DNA of 64,000 bases, taken from Luteimonas suaedae. GTDB lineage: Bacteria > Pseudomonadota > Gammaproteobacteria > Xanthomonadales > Xanthomonadaceae. This document shows positions 17,796 through 25,266 of this stretch, one piece after another. How positions within the stretch are numbered: position 1 is the first letter of the stretch; the number at the start of each line of letters is the position of its first letter. Under the pieces are notes generated by a model. The model was not told the DNA's origin, did no database searches, and worked only from the letters and a program-made list of their open reading frames with translations. The translations under genes and the position numbers were made by a program. Where the stretch lies: assembly GCF_008312895.1 (NCBI RefSeq), contig NZ_VSSP01000006.1, positions 124,001 through 188,000 of the forward strand, given 5' to 3'.

Positions 17796-19108
17796 GCACG
17801 GCGCCCGCGCAACGGGACTGGTTCGGCCAGCCGCGCGGATTGACGATCCTGTTCCTGACCCAGATGTGGGAGATCTTCTCCTACTACGGGATGCGCGCGC
17901 TGCTGGTCTACTACATGACCAAGCAGCTGCTGATGGGCCAGCAGCAGGCCTCGCTGGTCTACGGGCTGTACGCGGCGACGGTGTACTTCACCCCGATCCT
18001 CGGCGGCGTTGTCTCCGACCGCTGGCTGGGCCGCCGCCGCGCGGTGATCATCGGCGGCGCGATCATGGCCATCGGCCACTTCCTGATGGCCTCCGAGAGC
18101 CTGTTCTATCTGGCGCTGGCGTCGATCGCGCTGGGCAACGGCCTGTTCCTGCCCAGCCTGCCGAGCCAGGTCGACGGCCTCTACCAGCGCCGCGATCCGC
18201 GCCGCGGTTCCGCGTACAACATCTACTACGTCGGCATCAATGTCGGTGGACTGCTGGCGCCGCTGGTCTGCGGCACATTGGGCGAGCTGTACGGCTGGCA
18301 CTACGGCTTCGGCGCCGCCGGCATCGGCATGCTGCTGGGCCTGGCCGTCTACGTGGGCGGCGGCCGCTACCTGCCGGCCGAGGCGAGCAGGCGCGAGGTG
18401 GTCGCCGCCACCGACGAGGCGAACGACACCGGCCTCGCCCTGCGCCTGCGCGTGCTGCTCGCGATCGCCCTGTGCGTGATGCTGTTCCGCGGCGCCTACG
18501 AGCAGATCGGCAACACCATCGCGCTGTGGGCGGATACCGGCATCGATCGCAGCCTCGGCGCGCTGACCATCCCGATGACCTGGTTCCAGGCGCTCAATCC
18601 GATGCTGGTGATCCTGCTGACGCCGGTGCTGGTGGCGCACTGGTCGCGCCAGGCCGGGCGCGGCCGCGAGCCCGGATCGGCGCGGAAGATGGCGCTGGGC
18701 GCCGGCGGGGTGGCGCTGGCCTACCTGCTGCTGGCCGCGGTCAGCGCCGGCACGGCGGCGGGCCAGGCGAGCTGGGTGTGGCTGGCGCTGTTCTTCCTGG
18801 TCCTGACCATGGGCGAGTTGTTCATCCTGCCGGTCGGCCTGGGGCTGTTCGCGCGGCTGGCGCCGTCGAAGCATCGGGCGACCACGGTGGCGGCGTGGTT
18901 CTTCGCCGCGTTCGGCGGAAACCTGCTGGCCGGCCTGCTGGGGATGGCCTGGAGCCGGCTCGGTCCGGCCGCGTTCTTCGCCCTGATGGCGGCGGTGGCC
19001 GCCGGCGCCGGCGTGCTGCTGGGCCTGCTGGACCGGTCGGCGCGGCGGATGGAGGCGGAAGCACGGCCCGGCGAAGCGGCCATGGATACGGCCACGGTGC
19101 GGATTTGA
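17792..19108 (+). CDS. POT/PTR-family peptide transporter
   Basis: A 438-residue major facilitator with about twelve membrane helices. The first helix ends MWEIFSYYGMRALLVYYM, the POT signature region, and FLPSLPSQVDGLYQRRDPRRGSAYNIYYVGINVGGL matches the second POT signature (FYxxINxGS). Family members import di- and tripeptides with protons. The canonical ExxER of helix 1 reads QMWEI here, so the first Glu and the Arg used in proton coupling are both replaced. It is coupled to the epimerase by a four-base overlap, which fits uptake of peptides for that enzyme. Its stop codon lies inside the second promoter copy. Confidence 0.85.
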   Translation: MSTAPAQRDWFGQPRGLTILFLTQMWEIFSYYGMRALLVYYMTKQLLMGQQQASLVYGLYAATVYFTPILGGVVSDRWLGRRRAVIIGGAIMAIGHFLMASESLFYLALASIALGNGLFLPSLPSQVDGLYQRRDPRRGSAYNIYYVGINVGGLLAPLVCGTLGELYGWHYGFGAAGIGMLLGLAVYVGGGRYLPAEASRREVVAATDEANDTGLALRLRVLLAIALCVMLFRGAYEQIGNTIALWADTGIDRSLGALTIPMTWFQALNPMLVILLTPVLVAHWSRQAGRGREPGSARKMALGAGGVALAYLLLAAVSAGTAAGQASWVWLALFFLVLTMGELFILPVGLGLFARLAPSKHRATTVAAWFFAAFGGNLLAGLLGMAWSRLGPAAFFALMAAVAAGAGVLLGLLDRSARRMEAEARPGEAAMDTATVRI

Positions 19109-19139
19109 CAATTCTCCAATTAGGATCAGTATGCCTAAT
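19105..19139 (+). promoter_or_regulatory. Promoter/operator, copy 2
   Basis: TTGACA (19105-19110, overlapping the transporter stop) followed after 16 bases by CAGTAT. The spacer repeats that of copy 1 (GACAATTCTC, ATTAGGATCA). An inverted repeat ATTAGG-N9-CCTAAT spans 19119-19139, overlapping the -10. It provides an internal start for the dipeptidase and receptor genes under the same control as copy 1. Confidence 0.55.
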
Positions 19140-19159
19140 AAGAGAAATCGAGGCGCTGC

Positions 19160-20296
19160 ATGACAATTGCTGACCTCTCCAGGCGTCGCCTGCTGCAGGC
19201 GCTGGCGGCCGGCACGCTGGCGTCGGCCCTGCCACCGGCGATGGCCGGCGCCACGTCCGCGGCCGGTGCGGCGGTCGACGGGGGCGTCGACGGGCTGGTC
19301 GAGCGCGCCATGGTCATCGACATGCTGGCGCCGCTGAAGATCGACTTCCGGCCCGAGGCCTACGCCGGTCACCTGACCGAGGCGCAAGCCGCCGACTTCC
19401 GTGCCAGCGGCATCACCGTGATGCACCACGCGATCGGCTTCCAAGGACACGAGGCCCACGAGCAGGTGCTGGCCTACCTGGCCGCGTGGAACGGTTTCAT
19501 CGCCCGCAACAGCGAGGTGTTCTGCCTGGCAGGCAATGTCGCCGACCTCGACCGGGCCAAGGCGCAGGGCCGGGTCGCGGTGATCATGGGCGTGCAGAAC
19601 GCCGACCACTTCCGCACCGCCGAGGACGTGAAGGTCTTCCATCAACTCGGCCAACGTTGCGCACAGCTGACCTACAACAGCCAGAACTACCTCGGCACCG
19701 GCGGCACCGAGCGCGTCGACAGCGGCCTGAGCGACTACGGCGTGCAGATCGTCGCGGCGATGAACGCCGCCGGCATGCTGGTCGACGTCTCGCACTGCGG
19801 CGACCGCACCACGCTCGACGCGATCGAGGCGTCGTCGACGCCGATCGCGATCACCCATTCCAACTGCCGCGCGCTCAACGACCATCCGCGCCTGAAGACC
19901 GACGAGGCGATCCGCAAGCTCGCCGCCAAGGGCGGGGTGATGGGGATCACCGGCGTGCGCAACTTCGTCCGCGCCCGCGAGCCGACCACGGTCGAGCACG
20001 TCGTCGACCACATCGACCACGTCGCGCAGCTGGTCGGCGTGGAGCACGTCGGCATCGGTTCCGACGCCGACCTGCACGGCTACGACGACATGCCGGCCGA
20101 CCAGCTGAAGATGCTGCGCGGCCTCTACAAGTCCAGCTACGCCTTCCGCGACAGGCTGGACACCGACGGCTTCGATGCGCCGGACAAGTTCCGCAACCTC
20201 GTCGCGGCGCTGGCCAGGCGCGGCTATTCGGACGGCGACATCGCACTGGTCCTGGGCGGCAACTTCCGGCGCCTGCTGGGCGAGATCTGGGGCTGA
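19160..20296 (+). CDS. M19 membrane-dipeptidase-like protein, variant metal site
   Basis: A 378-residue exported protein. The N-terminus LSRRRLLQALAAGTLASALP is a twin-arginine signal. The renal-dipeptidase fold is evident from LVDVSHCGDRTTLDAIEASSTPIAITHSNCRAL (two His ligands) and HVGIGSDADLHGYD. The usual first metal motif HxD after VID is absent (VIDMLAPLKIDF), and the bridging Glu of the IEGG motif is replaced by Gln (IMGVQNADHF). M19 enzymes hydrolyse dipeptides with D- or dehydro-residues at the second position; this branch may use one metal or another substrate. It has its own promoter copy and is followed by the TonB receptor after 44 bases. Confidence 0.8.
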   Translation: MTIADLSRRRLLQALAAGTLASALPPAMAGATSAAGAAVDGGVDGLVERAMVIDMLAPLKIDFRPEAYAGHLTEAQAADFRASGITVMHHAIGFQGHEAHEQVLAYLAAWNGFIARNSEVFCLAGNVADLDRAKAQGRVAVIMGVQNADHFRTAEDVKVFHQLGQRCAQLTYNSQNYLGTGGTERVDSGLSDYGVQIVAAMNAAGMLVDVSHCGDRTTLDAIEASSTPIAITHSNCRALNDHPRLKTDEAIRKLAAKGGVMGITGVRNFVRAREPTTVEHVVDHIDHVAQLVGVEHVGIGSDADLHGYDDMPADQLKMLRGLYKSSYAFRDRLDTDGFDAPDKFRNLVAALARRGYSDGDIALVLGGNFRRLLGEIWG

Positions 20297-20340
20297 AAGC
20301 CGCCGCGAGGCGGTCACGACATTCTTCGAGGAGGGGAGTC

Positions 20341-22680
20341 ATGAAGCGAGCAGGGGAGATGGGGATCCACGGCCGGGCGCCGCAACGCAGGCCGCTGTTC
20401 GTGGCGACCGCCGCGGCGCTGGCGCTGCTGGCATCGGCGACGGCGATCGCGCAGGAGTCGGCGCCGGCCGGCGTGGAGGACCGGGCGACCGAGCTGGACG
20501 CGGTGGTGGTGACCGCGAACAAGCGCGTGGAGAACGTGCGCGAGGTCGGCGCGTCGATCACCCTGATCGGCGAACGGCAGCTGGAGAACATGGCCGCCAA
20601 CTCGCTGTCCGACTATGCCGACTACGTGCCCGGGCTGCAGGTGCAGGACAACGGCGTGCCTGGTCTGACCGCGGTCTCGATGCGCGGCATCGCCGCGATC
20701 TCGTCCGGCGCCACCGTCGCCAGCTACCTCGACGAAGTGCCGCTCGGCTCCAGCGGCCTGTACCAGGCGGCGAACACGCTGAACCTGGACCTGTTGCCGT
20801 ACGACATCGATCGGGTGGAAGTGACCCGCGGGCCGCAGGGCACGCTGTACGGCGCCGGCGCGATCGGCGGCCTGCTCAAGTACGTGAGCCGGGAGCCCGA
20901 CCCGACCGCGAGCGAGTTCCGCATCGGTGGCGGCGGCTCGTCCGTGAAGAAGGGCGGCACCGGCTGGAACGGCCGCTTCGGCGCCAACCTGCCGCTGGTC
21001 GAGGATCGCATGGCGGTGCGCGTGGGCTATGCCTACAACGACCTGCCGGGCTACACCGACAGCCAGCACGATGGCCGCGAGGACATCAACGGCGGCACCC
21101 AGTCCAGTGCACGCATCGCGCTCGGATGGAGCGGGGATGCGTTCAACCTGCGCCTGTCGGCGATGCGCCAGGAACTCGACTTCGACGACCGTGCCAGCGT
21201 CGCCCTCGACCCGGACACCGGGCGGCAGATGTTCGGCGAGGTCGTCGACCAGCTGTGGACGCCCCGGCCCTTCAGCAAGGACATCGACCTCTATGCGTTG
21301 ACCCTGGACTGGGACCTCGGCTGGGCCGACTTCGTGTCCGCGACCGGCTGGTCGGACACGCAGACGGTGGATCAGATCGACACCACCCTCCAGTTCGGCG
21401 AGATCACCAACCTGCTGCTCGGCCTGCCCGAGTCGGGCAGCAGCTCCACGCGCTACAGCCTGGACCTGGAGAAGCTCACCCAGGAATTCCGCCTGGCTTC
21501 GAAGAGCGGCGGACGGTTCGAGTGGATGCTCGGCGGGTTCTACACGAAGGAGGAGGGCGTGCAGGGCCAGCACGTCTGGCTGGGGCAGCGCGATGGTTCG
21601 CCGTTGCCGGCGCCGCTGGATGCGATGTTCGGTACCGCGGCCCTGCTGGCGCTGCCCAGCAGCTACAAGGAGACGGCGCTGTTCGCCAACGGCTCATGGC
21701 GCGTCACCGACCGTTTGAAGATCGATGCCGGCGTGCGCCAGGCGCGCAACGACCAGAGCTTCAGCCAGGACGTGACCGAGGGCTTCCTGATCGAGCTGGG
21801 CAGTTCGCCGGGTTCGTCCAGCGAGGACGTGTTCACCTGGAGCCTGAGTCCGCAGTTCAAGCTCGGCGAGGACACCATGCTGTATGCGCGCGCCGCCACC
21901 GGCTACCAGCCCGGTGGCCCCAACGTCGCCCTGCCCGGCATGCCGCCGAGCGTGGACTCGTCGATGCTGGCCAGCTACGAGCTGGGCCTGAAGTCGCAAT
22001 TCGCCGACCGCCGCGTGCAGCTCGACCTGGCGGCGTTCCGCATCGACTGGGATGACATCCAGGTGGGCGTGCAGTTCGAAGGCGTCGGCGGCCTGGTCAA
22101 CGGCGGCGAGGCGAGCAGCGAAGGCCTGGAGCTGTCGGCGCTGTTCCGCGCGACCGACAATCTGCAGTTCGGACTCAACGGGGCGTACACCAAGGCCAGG
22201 GTGAAGAACGACTTCGAGTCCACGGTGATCCCGCAGGACGGCTTCGACGTGATCCTCAACACCGGCCTGGCCGGCGACCGCATGCCCTACGTGCCGAAGC
22301 TGGCATGGTCGGCCACCGCGGAGTACTACTTCGACCTGGCCGGGAGCTGGAACGGCAGCGTCGGCGGCGCATTCCGCCACGTCGGCGACCGCGTCGCCGG
22401 CACCAGCAACCGCCAGCAGGTCGTCCTGCCCGACGGGACCGTGCTGCAGGACGACATCACCCCGCCGCTGGACGTGGGCGGCTACGAGGCGCTCGACCTG
22501 TACGCGCGCATCGGCAACGGCAGCTGGTCGATCCGCACCTATGTCAACAACGTAACCGACGAGCGCGGCTGGTCGTCGATGGGTCGGACCGAAAGCGCCC
22601 TGACCGGCGAGGTCGTGCAACTGCGCGCGGTGCCGATCCAGCCGCGTACCTGGGGCGTGGAGTTCGACTACCGGTTCTGA
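20341..22680 (+). CDS. TonB-dependent outer membrane receptor
   Basis: A 779-residue receptor. A signal peptide (LFVATAAALALLASATAIAQ) precedes a TonB-box-like ELDAVVVTANKR. The plug domain (GASITLIGERQLENM to DIDRVEVTRGPQGTLYGAGAIGGLLKYVSR) is followed by a 22-strand barrel ending in the aromatic GVEFDYRF. It belongs to the large family of receptors expanded in Xanthomonads for carbohydrates and peptides. In this operon the cargo is probably an oligopeptide or murein fragment, but nothing in the sequence specifies it. GAGGAGGGGAG lies just before the ATG at 20341. A hairpin terminator follows. Confidence 0.9.
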   Translation: MKRAGEMGIHGRAPQRRPLFVATAAALALLASATAIAQESAPAGVEDRATELDAVVVTANKRVENVREVGASITLIGERQLENMAANSLSDYADYVPGLQVQDNGVPGLTAVSMRGIAAISSGATVASYLDEVPLGSSGLYQAANTLNLDLLPYDIDRVEVTRGPQGTLYGAGAIGGLLKYVSREPDPTASEFRIGGGGSSVKKGGTGWNGRFGANLPLVEDRMAVRVGYAYNDLPGYTDSQHDGREDINGGTQSSARIALGWSGDAFNLRLSAMRQELDFDDRASVALDPDTGRQMFGEVVDQLWTPRPFSKDIDLYALTLDWDLGWADFVSATGWSDTQTVDQIDTTLQFGEITNLLLGLPESGSSSTRYSLDLEKLTQEFRLASKSGGRFEWMLGGFYTKEEGVQGQHVWLGQRDGSPLPAPLDAMFGTAALLALPSSYKETALFANGSWRVTDRLKIDAGVRQARNDQSFSQDVTEGFLIELGSSPGSSSEDVFTWSLSPQFKLGEDTMLYARAATGYQPGGPNVALPGMPPSVDSSMLASYELGLKSQFADRRVQLDLAAFRIDWDDIQVGVQFEGVGGLVNGGEASSEGLELSALFRATDNLQFGLNGAYTKARVKNDFESTVIPQDGFDVILNTGLAGDRMPYVPKLAWSATAEYYFDLAGSWNGSVGGAFRHVGDRVAGTSNRQQVVLPDGTVLQDDITPPLDVGGYEALDLYARIGNGSWSIRTYVNNVTDERGWSSMGRTESALTGEVVQLRAVPIQPRTWGVEFDYRF

Positions 22681-22690
22681 AATCGGGACG

Positions 22691-22738
22691 GGCGCCGCCG
22701 CCGCCGGAGATCGGTGGTCGCAGCGGCGCCATTTTTTT
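22691..22738 (+). terminator. Rho-independent terminator after the TonB receptor
   Basis: GGCGCCGC (22691-22698) pairs with GCGGCGCC (22723-22730) and is followed by A and seven T residues (22732-22738). It starts 10 bases after the receptor stop, so the downstream DgcN-like gene probably relies on read-through or its own promoter. Confidence 0.7.
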
Positions 22739-22770
22739 GCGCTACGCCTGCAAGTCGACCGGACCCGCCG

Positions 22771-23823
22771 ATGCCGCAATCCGCACGCTCCATCCAGGCC
22801 GCGCCAGGCGCGATCGATCCGCTGCCGCAGCCCTACCTGCTGTTTCTCGGCGACATCGCCGAGCCGGCCTATGCCAAGACCGCATTCGGTCTGCGCGACT
22901 GGGCCGGCGAGCGCTGCGTCGGCGAATACGCCTGCGTCGGCGCCGAGGTCAGCACCGGACTGCGCTTCATGACCCCGGAACAGGCGTTTGCGGAGGGCGC
23001 GCGATCGATGGTGATCGGCGTGGCCAATCCCGGCGGCCGCATTCCGCCGGCCTGGCTGCCGGCGCTGCTGCAGGCGCTGGAGACCGGGCTGGACCTGATT
23101 GGCGGCATGCATGCGCGGCTGGAAGCGATCGATTCGCTGCGCAGCGCCGCCGGTCGGCTGGGGCGGCGGCTGATCGACGTGCGCCAGCCGCCGTCCGGGA
23201 TTCCGATCGCCAGCGGCCGCAAGCGCAGTGGCATGCGCCTGCTCACCGTCGGCACCGACTGCGCGGTGGGCAAGAAATACACCGCGCTGGTGCTGGTCCG
23301 CGAATTGCGCGCGCTCGGCGTGGACGCGGACTTCCGCGCCAGCGGCCAGACCGGCGTCCTGATCGCCGGGCGGGGCATTCCCCTGGACGCGGTGGTCGCC
23401 GATTTCGCCGCCGGCGCCGCGGAGACCCTGTCGCCCGACGCCGGCGCGGAGCACTGGGACGTCATCGAGGGCCAGGGATCGTTGTTCCATCCGGCCTATG
23501 CCGGGGTGTCGCTGGCGCTGTTGCATGGCAGCCAGCCCGACGTGATCGTGGCCTGCCACGAAGCCGGACGCGACACCGTGCTCGGCCACCCCGGTTATGG
23601 GCTGCCCGGCATCGAGGAGACCATTGAATTGAACCTGCGCCTGGGCCGGCGCACCAATCCACAGATCCGCTGCGCCGGGGTCAGCCTGAACACCGCGAGG
23701 CTGGACGCCGCGCAGGCCGAACGGTTGATCGCCGCCGAGAGCGAGCGCCTGGGTTGTCCGGTCGCCGATCCGATGCGCGGCGGCGAGGCGTTCCGGCGGC
23801 TGGCGCAGGCCTGCCTGGCGTGA
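22771..23823 (+). CDS. dgcN: DgcN-like N-acetyltransferase (DUF1611)
   Basis: A 350-residue DUF1611 protein. It has an N-terminal Rossmann-like region (YLLFLGDIAEPAYAKTAFGLRDW), then the P-loop GTDCAVGKKYTAL (about residues 165-177), FRASGQTGVLIAG, and the block VIEGQGSLFHPAYAGVSLALLHG. In marine bacteria DgcN acetylates D-glutamate, and DgcA then converts N-acetyl-D-glutamate to the L form. The DgcA-like gene sits five genes upstream in the same locus, which supports that function. The start at 22771 was preferred; an upstream in-frame start at 22714 lies against the terminator. A repeat element follows the gene. Confidence 0.78.
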   Translation: MPQSARSIQAAPGAIDPLPQPYLLFLGDIAEPAYAKTAFGLRDWAGERCVGEYACVGAEVSTGLRFMTPEQAFAEGARSMVIGVANPGGRIPPAWLPALLQALETGLDLIGGMHARLEAIDSLRSAAGRLGRRLIDVRQPPSGIPIASGRKRSGMRLLTVGTDCAVGKKYTALVLVRELRALGVDADFRASGQTGVLIAGRGIPLDAVVADFAAGAAETLSPDAGAEHWDVIEGQGSLFHPAYAGVSLALLHGSQPDVIVACHEAGRDTVLGHPGYGLPGIEETIELNLRLGRRTNPQIRCAGVSLNTARLDAAQAERLIAAESERLGCPVADPMRGGEAFRRLAQACLA

Positions 23824-23880
23824 TGGGGGAGTCCATGTCCGGGACGCCCGCCATCGAGGAAAGAACACAGGGACGCCGGC

Positions 23881-23969
23881 GTCCCCGCGAAAGCGGCGGC
23901 CCAAGGACGTTCGCTGTTCCGTTCGCCGCCGAGCCGACGTCCATGGACCCCCGCCTTCGCGGGGATGAC
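23881..23969. repeat. Inverted repeat pair of the CCCCGCGAA type
   Basis: GTCCCCGCGAAAGCGGCGG at 23881-23899 faces CCGCCTTCGCGGGGATGACA (to 23969) in inverted orientation. This is the common interspersed element found between genes in many Proteobacteria. It separates the dgcN-like gene from the YkvI-like gene. Confidence 0.6.
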
Positions 23970-24004
23970 AGGCCGTTTTCCGGCGCCCGCACGAGACTGC
24001 GGCC

Positions 24005-25192
24005 ATGACCGCCTCCGCCTCGCGCTTCCAACGCTGGATTCTCCCGGGTCTGGCGTTCAAGGGCTTCGTGATCGGCGGCGGCTACGCCACCGGGCGCGAG
24101 CTGGCCGAATATTTCCTGCCCAGCGGGCCGCAGGGCGGATTGCTCGGGCTGGGCCTGGCGATGTTCGTGTGGAGCACGGTGTGCGCATTGACCTTCGTCT
24201 TCGCCCGGGCCACGCGCAGCTACGACTACCGCGCCTTCTTCGGTCACCTGGTCGGACGCGGCTGGATCGCGTTCGAGGTCGCGTACATCGTCTTCATGGT
24301 GTTGATCCTCGCCGTGTTCGGGGCCGCCGCCGGCGCGATCGTGGCCGCCGCGACCGGCTGGCCGCCGATCGTCGGCACCCTGGCGCTGATGCTGGCGATC
24401 GGCGTGGTGGTCGCCTTCGGCAACCGCTCGGTGGAGCGCCTGTTCGGCTGGGCCTCGCTGTTGCTGTACGCGGTGTACTTTCTGTTCGTGGTGTTCGCGT
24501 GGTCGGCCTTCGGCGATCGCATCGTCGCCAGCCTGTCGATACCGCAGTCGACGGCGGGCGGGCTCACCAGCGACTGGATCCGCGGTGGCCTGACCTATGC
24601 CTGCTACAACATCGTCGGCGCGGTCGCGATCCTGCCGGTGGCGCGGCACTTCACCAGCCGCCGCGATGCCGCCGTCGCCGGGCTACTGGCCGGGCCGATC
24701 GCGATCCTGCCGGCGATCGCGTTCTTCGCCTGCATGGCCGCCTGGTGGCCGGGGATCGCCGCCGAACCGCTGCCGGCCGACTTCCTGCTGCAGCAGATGC
24801 AACGTCCGCTGTTCCACCTGCTGTTCCAGGCGATGATCTTCTCCGCGCTGCTGGAAAGCGGCGTCGGCGCGGTGCATGCGATCAACGAGCGCGTCGCCGG
24901 CGCCTGGCGCGGGCGCGGCTCGGGCGAACTGCCGCGCGGGACGCGGCTGGCCATCGCCGCCGCGCTGCTGGTCGGCTCGATCTTCATCGCCGGGCGCTTC
25001 GGACTGGTCGCGTTGATCGCCCACGGTTATCGGGCGCTGGCCTGGATGATCCTGTTCGTCTTCGTGCTGCCGCTGCTGACCGTCGGCGTGTGGCGGCTGT
25101 TCGCAAAGGCAACCCCTTCATTGGCCACGGATCTACACGGATCGACGCGGACAAGGCGAAAGCAGACGACGCGGGATGACGCCGGCGGATGA
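24005..25192 (+). CDS. YkvI-like multispanning membrane protein
   Basis: A 395-residue inner membrane protein with about ten helices. GLAFKGFVIGGGYATGRELAEYFLP at the start is the conserved first-helix motif of the YkvI family, distant relatives of APC amino-acid transporters. LTYACYNIVGAVAILPVARHF and AMIFSALLESGVGAVHAINERVAGA are also typical. No member is well characterised; amino-acid transport is the likely role and would fit the D-glutamate/peptide locus. The last 25 or so residues (from about ATDLHGSTRTRR) are encoded by an interspersed repeat, so the native C-terminus was probably replaced. The start at 24005 lacks a strong binding site. Confidence 0.72.
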   Translation: MTASASRFQRWILPGLAFKGFVIGGGYATGRELAEYFLPSGPQGGLLGLGLAMFVWSTVCALTFVFARATRSYDYRAFFGHLVGRGWIAFEVAYIVFMVLILAVFGAAAGAIVAAATGWPPIVGTLALMLAIGVVVAFGNRSVERLFGWASLLLYAVYFLFVVFAWSAFGDRIVASLSIPQSTAGGLTSDWIRGGLTYACYNIVGAVAILPVARHFTSRRDAAVAGLLAGPIAILPAIAFFACMAAWWPGIAAEPLPADFLLQQMQRPLFHLLFQAMIFSALLESGVGAVHAINERVAGAWRGRGSGELPRGTRLAIAAALLVGSIFIAGRFGLVALIAHGYRALAWMILFVFVLPLLTVGVWRLFAKATPSLATDLHGSTRTRRKQTTRDDAGG

Positions 25193-25238
25193 TCCGCCCT
25201 ATGCGTCATCCGCGCTCGTCCGTGCAAATCCGTGGCAA
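25123..25238. repeat. Interspersed inverted repeat (CCACGGAT type)
   Basis: GCCACGGATCTACACGGATC at 25123-25142 and its continuation to about 25151 are matched in inverted orientation by CGTCCGTGCAAATCCGTGGC at 25217-25236. The left arm is translated as the tail of the YkvI-like protein; the right arm forms the leader of the following gene. Confidence 0.6.
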
Positions 25239-25266
25239 GAAATGTTTCCAGAACGAGGTGTTGAAC

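Noticed and set aside
17756..20317. Leftward open frame of 853 codons opposite the POT and M19 genes
   Set aside because: Antisense shadow of two genes with clear domains; composition is Gln/Arg/Ala-rich and featureless.
21694..24060. Leftward open frame of 788 codons opposite the TonB receptor and dgcN-like genes
   Set aside because: Antisense shadow of well-supported genes, with no start signal or domain.
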